Assembly: GCA_964447285.1 (NCBI GenBank)
Contig: CAYURO010000007.1
Span: forward strand, 117,626-181,625
DNA length: 64,000 bases
DNA from: CAJBNH01 sp964447285
GTDB lineage: Bacteria > Myxococcota_A > UBA9042
Direction: 5' to 3'
Shown one piece after another: positions 37,506 through 47,029 of this stretch (position 1 is the stretch's first letter; the number at the start of each line of letters is the position of its first letter). Made by a program: the position numbers and the translations under genes. The notes under the pieces are model-generated. The model did not search any database. It saw only the letters and a list, made by a program, of their open reading frames with translations, and was not told the origin of the DNA.

Positions 37506-39005
37506 TCAGGCCAACCGATACAAACGACTGTACTTCTGCCGCGCATAGCCGATGAAGGCCTGCGGGTCCAACGGTCGGCCGGTCGCCCGCGTGCACAGGT
37601 CATCCGTCAGCCATCGCGAACCCGGACGGTGGATCTTTTCCCGCAACCAGTCGAGCAGCGGCCCCGGCAGTCCGCCTGCCAGCGCTTCGGGGATGCCAGG
37701 CACGTCAAGCACCGCCGTCTGGTAAAACTGCGCCGCGTACATTGCCCCCAAGGTGTAGCTGGGGAAATAGCCGAACAGCCCGCCGGACCAGTGGACGTCC
37801 TGCAATACGCCGTTGCGGTCCTGCGGCGGCACGATGTCCAAATAGGCTTGCATCTTGGCGTTCCAAGCCTCGGGCAGGTCGGCCACCGGCAGCGCGCCGC
37901 TGAACAGGTCGCGCTCGAGCTCGTACCGCAGGATCACGTGCAACGGGTAGGTCAGCTCGTCGGCGTCGACCCGGATGAGGTTGGTGAAGTCGACCTCGTT
38001 GATGCCAAACAGGAAGTCGTCCAGCGAGACGCCGGCCAGAAACGGATACGCCTGTTGCAGCTTGGGAAGGTGCCAAGTCCAGAACGACCTGCCCTGCCCG
38101 ACCTGCTTTTCCCACAGCAGCGATTGGCTCTCGTGGATGCCCATCGAGCGTGCGCGTGACACCGGCTGGTCGCCCACGGTTGCGTCGCGACCCTGCTCGT
38201 ACAGCGCGTGGCCCGTCTCGTGGATCATGCCCAGCAGCGATCCCGTGAATCCATTCTCCTTGTACCGCGTGGTGATCCGCACATCGTCCGGCCCCGCACC
38301 GCCGCAGAACGGGTGGACCGACGTGTCCAGCCGGCCGCGCGTGAAGTCATAGCCCATGGACCGCACGATGGCCTCTCCCGCCTTGTGCTGGTCCGCGGTC
38401 GAGACGTGACCGGTGCGCCAAGCGGTGTCGACTGGACTACCCGCCGCGCGGACTCGCGCAATGAAAGGCACCAGAAAAGCCTTCAGTTCTGAGAAGATCG
38501 GGTCCAACCGCGCCATCGTCATGTCGGGCTCGAACTCGTCGATCAGCACGTCGTAGGCCGCGGCGTGGGGATTCACTGCCTCGGCACGACGTCGGGCCAG
38601 GTCGACCATCTTGGTCAGGATCGGCTGGAACGCCTTGAAGTCATTGTCCTTGCGCGCCTGAACCCACACTTCGTGACCGGCAACCGTTGCCTCGCCCCAC
38701 GCGCGCACCAGCTCGGCGGGGATGCGGACGGCGCGGCGGCGGTCGCGCAAGGCTTCGCGAATATTGGCGGTTTGCGTCTCGTCCAAGTCTGCGGAACCCT
38801 GCAGGGACTCTACCAGCGCACCCAGCTCGGGCGACGTCAGCTTTTCGTGGGCCAGCACCGACAGCACCGCGATCTGGCGCCCACGGCCCTCGGCGGCACC
38901 CGACGGCATCACGATCTCCTGATCCCACTGCAGAATCCCCAGCGCGCCTTCGATGGCGGCAAGGTCGGACAGGCGCTGGGTCAGCTCAGTGTACGGGGCG
39001 GGCAT
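37506..39005 (-). CDS. Carboxypeptidase Taq (M32 metallopeptidase)
   Basis: 499 residues from ATG 39005 with AGGAG eight bases upstream. Zinc motif HETGH (in GMIHETGHALYEQG) with the downstream Glu in the HESQSLLWE segment; DVRITTRY and the C-terminal PSYTLGAMYAAQ are M32 family landmarks. A cytoplasmic metallo-carboxypeptidase that removes C-terminal residues broadly except before proline. Length is the family norm (about 500). The frame extends upstream to 39338 but that part is antisense to the ABC-F gene leader. Confidence 0.96.
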   Translation of the reverse strand: MPAPYTELTQRLSDLAAIEGALGILQWDQEIVMPSGAAEGRGRQIAVLSVLAHEKLTSPELGALVESLQGSADLDETQTANIREALRDRRRAVRIPAELVRAWGEATVAGHEVWVQARKDNDFKAFQPILTKMVDLARRRAEAVNPHAAAYDVLIDEFEPDMTMARLDPIFSELKAFLVPFIARVRAAGSPVDTAWRTGHVSTADQHKAGEAIVRSMGYDFTRGRLDTSVHPFCGGAGPDDVRITTRYKENGFTGSLLGMIHETGHALYEQGRDATVGDQPVSRARSMGIHESQSLLWEKQVGQGRSFWTWHLPKLQQAYPFLAGVSLDDFLFGINEVDFTNLIRVDADELTYPLHVILRYELERDLFSGALPVADLPEAWNAKMQAYLDIVPPQDRNGVLQDVHWSGGLFGYFPSYTLGAMYAAQFYQTAVLDVPGIPEALAGGLPGPLLDWLREKIHRPGSRWLTDDLCTRATGRPLDPQAFIGYARQKYSRLYRLA

Positions 39006-39154
39006 GGTGGGGCTCCTGACGGGGTGAAGCGCGTCTTGTGCCGGATTGAGGCGCGCGGGGCAAGTGCAGACGCGGAAGGGCTTGCAGACGCAGGCGGGTC
39101 GGTGTTCCATGCGCGCCGCTCGACTCCCTGCCGAGTGCGGAACCGGTGCTGCCG

Positions 39155-41044
39155 ATGCCCCTGCTGACCTCGAACGACTTGCACAAGGCCTTTGGCTCGA
39201 CCGTGGTGCTGGACGGCGCAGAGCTGCACCTGGCCCGTGGCGAGCGTATCGGTCTGGTCGGCCGCAACGGCACGGGCAAGTCGTCGCTGCTGCGGGTGCT
39301 GGCGGGAATCGACGCGCCAGACAGCGGAACCATCGCATTGCGTTCTGGGTCGCATGTGGCCTTGCTGGCTCAAGATCCCTCGCTGGGTGATGCCAAGACC
39401 CTGTTCGATGTGGCCTATGCCGGAGCGATGCGTTGTCGCGAGGAGTTGGACCCCCACGAGCGACAAATCCGCGCGGATGTCGCTCTGAAGGCGTTGGGCG
39501 TGCCGGACCCGCTGCTGCCGGTGGCGATCGCGTCGGGGGGTACGCGCCGTCGTGCCGCGCTGGCCGCCGCCCTGCTGCAGAAGCCCGACCTGTTGCTGCT
39601 GGACGAGCCGACCAACCATCTGGACGCCGAGACGGCCGCGTGGCTTGAGACGGAATTGAAGAGCCTGCCCGGGGCTTTGGTGCTCGTCACCCACGACCGC
39701 TACTTCCTGAATCAGGTCGTGGACCGCATCGTCGAGCTGCGGCGCGGCAAGATGTACGGCTACGAGGGCACGTTCCAGGACTATCTGGAAGCCCGCATGG
39801 ACGAGGACGCGCTGGCCGACCGCACGGAGGCGAACCGGCGCAACCGGATGCGCACCGAGCTCGACTGGCTGCGGCGAAGTCCGGCGGCGCGGTCCACCAA
39901 GCCAAGGGCGCGGATCCAAAGGGCCGAAGCGCTGATGCAGACCGACTACCAGGTCGAGAAGCGGATGCTGCTGCCGACGCTGGGTGCAGACAGGCTGGGC
40001 AAGACGATTCTGGAGGCGCGCGCGCTGAAGGTCGGCTATCCCCCAGGATCCGGCTTTCCGGACAGGGACTTGCGGCCGAGCGAGGCGGCAAACCCGCAAG
40101 GCCGCGTGCTGATCGACCACCTGGACCTGCTGTTGGTGCGCGGCGACCGTCTGGGCATCGTGGGACCCAATGGGGCCGGCAAGACGACGCTGCTCGAGAC
40201 GCTGGCCGGCCGCGTCAAACCCCTGTCGGGACAGCTGGTTCACGGCCTCAACACCAAGATCCTGACGATCGACCAGCACCGCACCGGGCTGGACCCCGAC
40301 CGAACGGTGGCAGAGGAGGCGTCTCCGGCCGGCGGCGAGTGGGTGCGCGTGGGCGAGGACAAGGTGCACGTCGCCACGTGGTTGGAGCAGTTTCTGTTCA
40401 AGTCCGCGGACCTGCGCCAGAAGGTCGGGACGCTGTCGGGAGGTCAACGCTTTCGCCTGCTGCTTGCGCGGCGCCTGCAAGAGCCGATGAACGTCCTGCT
40501 GCTGGACGAGCCCACCAATGACCTGGACTTCGAGACTCTCGAGGTGCTGGAGGAGGGGCTGCTCGCCTGGCCCGGTTGCCTGCTGGTGGTCAGCCACGAC
40601 CGCGCGTTTCTGGACCGCATCTGTACGGGGATGCTGCATGTCAAAGGTGATGGAACAGTTGACTATCACCAAGGGAACTATTCGCACTTCCTTGAGAATC
40701 AGGCAGCACGTCGAAAGCTGGATCGGGTCGCTGAACTGGCCGCTGCGGCCGACCGACGCCCGGCCGAGCGCAAGGTGGACGCGTCGCCGCCCAAGCTGAC
40801 GTTTCAGGAAGAAAGGGCCCTGTCGACCATCGAGGCGGACATCCATGCGGCTGAGGCACAGGTCGCACGCTGCGAGGCGACGATGGCGGACCCGGCGGTG
40901 ACGTCGGACTTCACGCAGTTGCAGAAGGCGATGGCGGACTTGGAGGCGGCGACGGCCAAGCGCGACCAACTCTACGCGACGTGGGAGATGCTGGAGGCCA
41001 AGGCCGAGGCGTGGCGGATCTGGAAGGAACGCAAGCAGCCCTGA
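39155..41044 (+). CDS. ABC-F family ATPase (Uup/EttA type)
   Basis: 629 residues from ATG 39155 (GTG 39146 possible). Two ABC domains in one chain without membrane segments. The first has GRNGTGKSS, a shortened signature SGGTRRRAALA and LLLLDEPTNHLD; the second GPNGAGKTT, LSGGQRFRLLLAR and LLLDEPTNDLDFETLEVLE. Between them lies the ABC-F linker (about 235-290). A charged helical C-terminal extension (about 545-629) resembles the coiled coil of Uup. Such proteins act on the ribosome in translation or DNA-structure handling. The ending FQEERALSTIEADIHAAE is the Uup-CTD-like start, favouring Uup over EttA. Confidence 0.92.
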   Translation: MPLLTSNDLHKAFGSTVVLDGAELHLARGERIGLVGRNGTGKSSLLRVLAGIDAPDSGTIALRSGSHVALLAQDPSLGDAKTLFDVAYAGAMRCREELDPHERQIRADVALKALGVPDPLLPVAIASGGTRRRAALAAALLQKPDLLLLDEPTNHLDAETAAWLETELKSLPGALVLVTHDRYFLNQVVDRIVELRRGKMYGYEGTFQDYLEARMDEDALADRTEANRRNRMRTELDWLRRSPAARSTKPRARIQRAEALMQTDYQVEKRMLLPTLGADRLGKTILEARALKVGYPPGSGFPDRDLRPSEAANPQGRVLIDHLDLLLVRGDRLGIVGPNGAGKTTLLETLAGRVKPLSGQLVHGLNTKILTIDQHRTGLDPDRTVAEEASPAGGEWVRVGEDKVHVATWLEQFLFKSADLRQKVGTLSGGQRFRLLLARRLQEPMNVLLLDEPTNDLDFETLEVLEEGLLAWPGCLLVVSHDRAFLDRICTGMLHVKGDGTVDYHQGNYSHFLENQAARRKLDRVAELAAAADRRPAERKVDASPPKLTFQEERALSTIEADIHAAEAQVARCEATMADPAVTSDFTQLQKAMADLEAATAKRDQLYATWEMLEAKAEAWRIWKERKQP

Positions 41045-41096
41045 TCGAAGTGTTCCGTTTCAGGCAGTTGGGTCCGCAGCACGACTGGTCCGTCGG

Positions 41097-41975
41097 CTAC
41101 GGCCACGTCAAGAACAGCCGGTCCGACACGCGCTCGCTCTCGAGCGTCTGCCCCTGCATCTGGAACCGCCGTAGCATCGACCGGCCGACGTCGACCACCG
41201 CCTCTTGCGCGAAGATCCCCTGCGGAATCGGCACATCGCACACCCGGTCGCCGGAACGCTTGGTGCCGTCGATGCTCAGCGCCACGTGCACGCCGCGGTC
41301 CCGGCAGCGCTCGATCGTCTCGAACAGCCGCTGCAGCGAAAACTTCTGCGCGCCGTACAGCGTGATCTCCGAGTCGGCGTAGGGCGGGTCGCAGTACACG
41401 AGATCCCCGGGTTGTGCCGCGTCCATCAACTCCTGAAAGTCCGCGTGCACAAAGCGGGTTCCGGCAAAGCGCGGGGACCAGTCGGCCAATCGCTTGGCAA
41501 AGGCCTCCGGTCGGATCGGCCGATGCGCGCCGCAAGGGGTGTTCATCGACCCGTCACGGGCGAAGCGAATCACGCCGCCGTAGCACGACCGCGACAGAAA
41601 CAGCAGGTCGGCGGGGTTGGGGTCCGCGTTGAAGGACGCACGAATCGCCTTGTATGCCGCGACCTTGTCCCCATCCATCACCTGATGCCAGCGTTGGGCG
41701 TACCAGCCGTTGACCTCGTCAGGTCGCTGCTGCACGGCCTGCCAGAGCTGCACCAACGGCTTCAGCACGTCCCCTGCCACGGCACGTTGCGGAGCCAAGG
41801 TCGCCAGCACGGCACCGCTGCCGATGAACGGTTCGTGGTACATTCCGTAATTCTTGGGGAAAGCCGCGAGTATGCCGGCGGCGAAGCGCTGCTTGTTGCC
41901 GATCCACTTCAGCAGCTGTCCGGCAGGCGGCGGGCGCGGCGTTGCCCCGGCGAGGTCGAGGGAGCCTTGCGTCAT
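41097..41975 (-). CDS. dam: D12-class DNA adenine methyltransferase (Dam-like)
   Basis: 292 residues. Motif X KWIGNKQR (about 23-30), motif I FIGSGAV (50-56) and motif IV DPPYADSE (about 197-204) are in Dam/DpnM order. It methylates adenine N6, classically in GATC for this family. The ATG overlaps the FHA gene stop (ATGA), so it is coupled as the last gene of an ileS-FHA-dam unit. No restriction endonuclease is near, so it is probably an orphan methyltransferase with a housekeeping or regulatory role. Target sequence is not certain. Confidence 0.92.
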   Translation of the reverse strand: MTQGSLDLAGATPRPPPAGQLLKWIGNKQRFAAGILAAFPKNYGMYHEPFIGSGAVLATLAPQRAVAGDVLKPLVQLWQAVQQRPDEVNGWYAQRWHQVMDGDKVAAYKAIRASFNADPNPADLLFLSRSCYGGVIRFARDGSMNTPCGAHRPIRPEAFAKRLADWSPRFAGTRFVHADFQELMDAAQPGDLVYCDPPYADSEITLYGAQKFSLQRLFETIERCRDRGVHVALSIDGTKRSGDRVCDVPIPQGIFAQEAVVDVGRSMLRRFQMQGQTLESERVSDRLFLTWP

Positions 41976-43653
41976 GCGTCTTCTTCGGCGTCGGAGTATC
42001 CGCGCTGGCTGCGGTCGACGTGCCGCACCTGTACGGGGCGGTCGCTGCGGTCGGACTTGCCGGGCAGAGGCGGCGGCAGGTCGGTGCGGCCCGTCGGCCC
42101 AGTGCGGCGCTCACGGACGGGGGGCAGGTCCTGGCCCCGGTTCTGGTCGGTCTGGCGGGCGCGGGTGACGGAGTGCGGCGGTGCGGCGGCCTCCTGGACG
42201 TCGAGCATCTGCGTCACGGGAGCCCCGGCGGACCGCTGCTTGGCCGGGCGCGTCACGGGATCTTGGGAGCCCACAAGGTTCGTATGTCGCTCATGGAAGC
42301 CGGCTGGGGACGGACTGACCGCGACCATCTCGTCCTGTCGGTGCTGAAGCTCGGGCTGTCGGTGCTGAAGCTCGCTCTGCGCCGCCGAAGACTGCATCAC
42401 CTCTGCCTTGACCCGCACCGCCGGCCGGTCCGAACCGTGCGACAGGCCCGAGGAAGCCGCAGCCGACACCCCTGGACGGATGATCGGCAGCTCCATCAGC
42501 TGCTGACCCTCAGAAGCACCTCCTGAAACAGCGGGTTGCGACCGCGTTCTGGGGTTGGGACTCTGGGGAGACTCGACCAGCCACGAAGGGTGTACGGGGA
42601 TGGGGGCGTCGTTGGAGCGCCCGCGTTCCTGCAACATCAGCTGCTGCAACGACCCGATCTCAGTCACGGGCACGTTGGAGTCATGGTGCTGCGGCCCCTC
42701 AAAATCGAAGTCCGGCGGGGGGGGCGGCGCGGGCGGGCGTTGTGTGGGAACCTGGAACGAACCAGCGTTGGGCGAGTGCGGCGGTCGGATGAAGCCCCCC
42801 GAAACTGGACCGGAATCGGCTTGGCGATGGCGCGATACTTGGGCGCCGGGGTCGCGGCGTTGGGCGGGAGAGCGGTCCATCGGCGCGGGCGCACCCAGCG
42901 GCACCTTGGGCTGGTCCGGCAGCGCGGCCGCCAGCAGCAGACCGTGTGCGTCCGTGGACAGGATGTGCACACGCAGACTGACGCGGCCCATCGCCAGCAC
43001 TGCCCCGTCGTGCAGGCGCACCCGCTCGTCGATGCGAAGGCCGTCGATCTTCGTGGGAATTGCGTTGCCCAGGTCCCAAGCATACAGCCCAGTCGCGCTA
43101 TAACACTCGATGATCAGGTGCGGATCATTCAGGCTGGGGTCGTTGACCACCACGTCGCCTTCGCGGCGCCCCACCACGATGCGGGGCCTGCGAAAGGCCA
43201 TCCCGTACTGCACCACGCCGTCGACCATCACCGTCAGGCCGACCGCCACTTCGGCAGGCGTGTCGTCCCGTGCGTACACAAACTCGCGGTCGGCAACGCC
43301 GATGCGGTCGCCGCTGTACAACCGGTGCATGCCGCTCACGGGCGACCCGTTCAGCAGCACCTTGGCGCCGTCGAACACCTTCATGCTGTGCTCGCCGTCC
43401 TTGGCGTAGACCAACAGCGTGTGGGGGCGAACGGCGACGTGGTCGACCCAGATGTCGTTCGATGTGTCGCGACCGATGCGAACCCGGTCGCTGTCCAGCG
43501 GATACCGCAGCACCTGACCGTCGTCTTCGACGAACAGATACGCACCGCTGCCTTCGGACTGGGGAGGCTGGGAGTGGATGGAACACCGCCTGACGACCCA
43601 AGAGCAGCCGGATCGACGCCGGGACTGTAGCTGTGCCTGAGCAGACCCGTCAA
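41972..43653 (-). CDS. Tandem FHA-domain protein, apparent frameshift near the start
   Basis: The frame containing both FHA domains runs from 41972 to about 43675 without an ATG or good RBS; the only codon of start type before the first FHA strand is GTG 43513, which would cut the domain. A different frame starts with ATG at 43653 overlapping the ileS stop (ATGA) and codes sensible sequence for 30 codons. One extra C in the CCCC run at 43561-43564 would join them. FHA 1 has VRIGRDTSNDIWVDH, FHA 2 has IVVGRREGDVVVNDPSLNDPH; both keep the RxxS/N phosphothreonine-reading pattern. A Pro/Gln-rich disordered C-terminus of about 300 residues follows. Coupled to dam. Confidence 0.8.
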
Positions 43654-46600
43654 AGGGCGCGCTGCAAAGCCATCGTCAGGCGCTCACCTGCGGCGTCCAA
43701 CTCGGCATGGGGCAAGTCCAGATCGCGCAAGACAACGGCCAGAACTTCGCCGCAGATCATGGCCTCGTGACGCGTGATGGCCTGACGCAGCAGGTCGCTG
43801 TCGGGGCGCAGGCTGAGCACGATGCGGTCCTCGACCTCGAGCCCCGCATCCTTGCGCGCCGCCTGGACTTTCGACACCACCTCGCGCGCCAGCCCCTCCA
43901 GCAGCAGATCGGGCGTGATCTGTGTGTCCAGCGCGACCGTGACGCGGCCTTCGGTGGCCACTACGTTGCCCTCCAGCGGCTGCTGCGAGATCAGCACGTC
44001 CTCGGGGCCAATCGCCTCGCCTTCAACCTCGACCGATCCGCCCGCCTGCAACGTCGTTAGCGCCGCATCGTCCAGCAGCGCGATGCCCGTCGCGACCACT
44101 TTCATCTTGCCGCCCAAGCGCTTGCCCAACGTCTTGAAGTTGGCCTTGACCGACAGGGAGCACAGGTCCGACGCATCCGCCTTCCACACCACGGCCTTCA
44201 CGTTCAGCTCGTCGCGCAAGATGTCGGCCACGTCTTCCAGCTGGCCCGGCACGCCACCGGCGATGGCGACCGTCAGCAGCGGCAAGGGCTGGCGCACGCG
44301 AATCTTCTGCTGCTCGCGCAAGTTGCGCCCTTGGGCGACGATGGTGCGACACAGCGCCATGTGCTCTTCCAGCTCCAGGTCGACCTGGCTTGGGTCGCCC
44401 TGGGGGAACGGCTCGAGGTGCACGCTCTCCAGCGCTCCCTCGCGCTGCCCGACTTCCAGCCGCTGGTACAACAGCTCGGCCATGAACGGCAGGATGGGCG
44501 CGACCAGCCGCGAGAACTCGGTCAGCACTTGGTACAGCGTCTCAAACGCCGCCTGCTTGTCCGCATCGTCCTCGGCACGCCAGAAGCGACGACGCGAGCG
44601 GCGGATGTACCAGTTGGTCAGGTCGTCGACGAAGCCAAGGACGCGCGGGATCACGGCGTACAGCCGATACGCCTCCATCTCGCCGTTCACGTCGCGGATC
44701 AGCGTCTGCAGCAGGCTGACGATCCAGCGGTCCAGCAGCGAACGATCCCTGACCGGCGTCTCGCCACCCGGCTTGGGCGGCTGCCAACCGTCGGCGGCGG
44801 CGTAGGTCGCAAAGAAACTGTAGGCGTTCCAAAGCGGTAGCACGACCGACCGCACCACCTCGCGCACGCCGGCCTCCGAGAACCGCATCGGCTCGGCACG
44901 CACCGCGGGCGACGTGACCAGATACGCCCGCAAGGCATCGGCGCCGTACTGGTCGAAGATCAGCTGCGGATCCGGGTAGTTCTTCAGCCGCTTCGACATC
45001 TTCTGCCCGTCCTCGGCGAGGATCAGACCGTTGACGATGACGTTGCGGAACGCCGGGCGGTCGAACAGCGCCGTCGAGAGCACCAGCAGCGTGTAGAACC
45101 AGCCGCGGGTCTGGTCCAACCCCTCGGCGATGAACTCGGCAGGCAGGTTCTGCTCGACCAACTCCTTGTTCTCGAAGGGATAGTGGTTCTGGGCGTAGGG
45201 CATCGCGCCCGACTCGAACCAGCAGTCGAGCACCTCGGGGATGCGCTGCATCACGCCACCACAGGCGTCGCATTTGATCTCGAGCTGGTCCACGTGGTGC
45301 TTGTGCAGGTCGTGGACGTCAACGCCCGAGCGCTCGCGCAGCTCGGCAATCGAGCCGATGGCGTGGTAGGCCCCGCAGCCCGTGCACTGCCAAACCGGTA
45401 GCGGAGTTCCCCAGAAGCGGTTGCGGCTGATGGCCCAGTCGCGGGCGTCGCGCAGCCAGTTGCTGAAGCGCTTCTGCCCCACGTGCTCGGGCACCCAGCG
45501 GGTCTGCTCGTTCAGCTCGGCCATGCGATCGCGCAGCGCGGTGACCTTGACGAACCAGGTCGAGATCGCCTTGTAGATCAGGGGAGTTCCCGACCGCCAG
45601 CAGTACGGGTAGTCGTGCTCGATGGTCGACTGCGCCAGCAGCAGGCCACGCTCTTTCAGGTCGCGGATCAGCAGCTTGTCGGCGTCCTTGACGTGCAGCC
45701 CGACGATCTGGCCGGCGGCGATCGGCGCCACCTCGCCCGTGAACTTGCCCTCGGCGTCAACCGGGTCGCGCAGGGGCAGCCCGTGGGCCAGCGCAACCCG
45801 ATGATCGTCCTCGCCATACGCCGGCGCGATGTGGACGATGCCGGTGCCGTCCTCGACCGTGACATAGCCGTCGGACACCACGCGAAACGCACCTTCCTGC
45901 GCGGCATCGGCAAACGCACCGAAGACCGGCGTGTAGTGCAACCCAACGACATCACTGCCCTTGACTTGCGCGAGCACCTCGTGCGGCCCCAGCACCTTCT
46001 CGGCCAGCGCCTGGGCCAGCAGATAGGCGGCGGCAGGTTCGGACTGCGGACGCGCCAGCACGTAGTCGACCTCTGGCCCCACGCAGAGTCCCAGGTTCGC
46101 GGGCAGCGTCCACGGGGTCGTCGTCCACGCCAGCGCCGCCGCGCCCTCGGGCAGCGCGTTTCCGGCGAGCGACTGACCCGGCAGCAGACGAAAGCGAATC
46201 GTGACGGCGGGATCCTGCACCCGGCGGTAGTCCATGCCGGCTTCGAAGTTCGACAGCGGCGTGCCGAGGCGCCACGAGTACGGCATCACCTTGTGGCCGC
46301 GGTACACCAGCCCCTTGTTCCACAGCGTCTGGAAGACCCACCAGGTCGACTCCATGAAGTCGGGGTCCATCGTCTTGTAATCGTTGTCGAAGTCTACCCA
46401 GCGGCCCATGCGCTCGACGGTCTGGCGCCACTCGTTGGTGTACCGCAGCACCACGGCACGACACGCCTCGTTGTAGCGACCGACACCGTACGCCTCGACC
46501 TCGCTCGGGCTCGACAGCCCCAGCTGCTTGTCGATCTCCATCTCGACCGGCAGGCCGTGCGTGTCCCAGCCGAACCGCCGCTCGACCCGATAGCCCCGCA

Positions 46601-46811
46601 TCGCCCAATAGCGCGGCACGATGTCCTTCAGCGTCCCCGCCAGCAGGTGGCCGTAGTGCGGCGTGCCGGTGGCGAACGGGGGGCCGTCGTAGAACACGAA
46701 GTCGCGATCGCCGCGCAGGGTCTGCTCGAAGACCTTGGCTTGCTTCCAAAACGCGAGGATTTCGGTCTCGAGGGTGGGGAACTGGGGATTCGCTTCGGGT
46801 TTGCGGAACAT
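43650..46811 (-). CDS. ileS: Isoleucyl-tRNA synthetase, type 2 (eukaryote-like)
   Basis: 1053 residues. Charges tRNA-Ile with isoleucine. The HIGH motif is HYGH (52-55) and KMSKRLKNYPDP carries the KMSKS-equivalent lysines (near 603-607). The CP1 editing domain with WTTTPWTLPAN is present, so mischarged Val should be cleared. The C-terminal zinc finger of type 1 IleS is absent and the tail follows the longer type 2 pattern, the form associated with natural mupirocin resistance. First gene of a minus-strand unit with the FHA and dam genes, linked by ATGA overlaps. GAGG RBS. Confidence 0.97.
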   Translation of the reverse strand: MFRKPEANPQFPTLETEILAFWKQAKVFEQTLRGDRDFVFYDGPPFATGTPHYGHLLAGTLKDIVPRYWAMRGYRVERRFGWDTHGLPVEMEIDKQLGLSSPSEVEAYGVGRYNEACRAVVLRYTNEWRQTVERMGRWVDFDNDYKTMDPDFMESTWWVFQTLWNKGLVYRGHKVMPYSWRLGTPLSNFEAGMDYRRVQDPAVTIRFRLLPGQSLAGNALPEGAAALAWTTTPWTLPANLGLCVGPEVDYVLARPQSEPAAAYLLAQALAEKVLGPHEVLAQVKGSDVVGLHYTPVFGAFADAAQEGAFRVVSDGYVTVEDGTGIVHIAPAYGEDDHRVALAHGLPLRDPVDAEGKFTGEVAPIAAGQIVGLHVKDADKLLIRDLKERGLLLAQSTIEHDYPYCWRSGTPLIYKAISTWFVKVTALRDRMAELNEQTRWVPEHVGQKRFSNWLRDARDWAISRNRFWGTPLPVWQCTGCGAYHAIGSIAELRERSGVDVHDLHKHHVDQLEIKCDACGGVMQRIPEVLDCWFESGAMPYAQNHYPFENKELVEQNLPAEFIAEGLDQTRGWFYTLLVLSTALFDRPAFRNVIVNGLILAEDGQKMSKRLKNYPDPQLIFDQYGADALRAYLVTSPAVRAEPMRFSEAGVREVVRSVVLPLWNAYSFFATYAAADGWQPPKPGGETPVRDRSLLDRWIVSLLQTLIRDVNGEMEAYRLYAVIPRVLGFVDDLTNWYIRRSRRRFWRAEDDADKQAAFETLYQVLTEFSRLVAPILPFMAELLYQRLEVGQREGALESVHLEPFPQGDPSQVDLELEEHMALCRTIVAQGRNLREQQKIRVRQPLPLLTVAIAGGVPGQLEDVADILRDELNVKAVVWKADASDLCSLSVKANFKTLGKRLGGKMKVVATGIALLDDAALTTLQAGGSVEVEGEAIGPEDVLISQQPLEGNVVATEGRVTVALDTQITPDLLLEGLAREVVSKVQAARKDAGLEVEDRIVLSLRPDSDLLRQAITRHEAMICGEVLAVVLRDLDLPHAELDAAGERLTMALQRAL

Positions 46812-47029
46812 GCGGTTGCGGCCTCGTCAACGGTGGGGCGTGAAGGGGGCAGGAGTGTAGCGCCAAAGGCGGCCCCACGGCCAGTCTGCGCGGCAAGCGG
46901 CGTAGAGACCCCAGCGGTTGCCTGCGCTGTTCTCGTCCGCGTGCGAATTCGTTATGCTTCACTTCCCTCGATCGGAGGGCCGGACCGCTGCGATCCTCTC
47001 GACGCGGCCGGCACTCCAGGAGGCGCTTG

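Noticed and set aside
38981..40969. 662-codon open frame on the minus strand
   Set aside because: Antisense to the ABC-F gene, whose Walker and signature motifs are clear.
41097..41975. Restriction-modification system
   Set aside because: Only the methylase is present; neighbours are FHA and ileS, with no endonuclease or specificity subunit.
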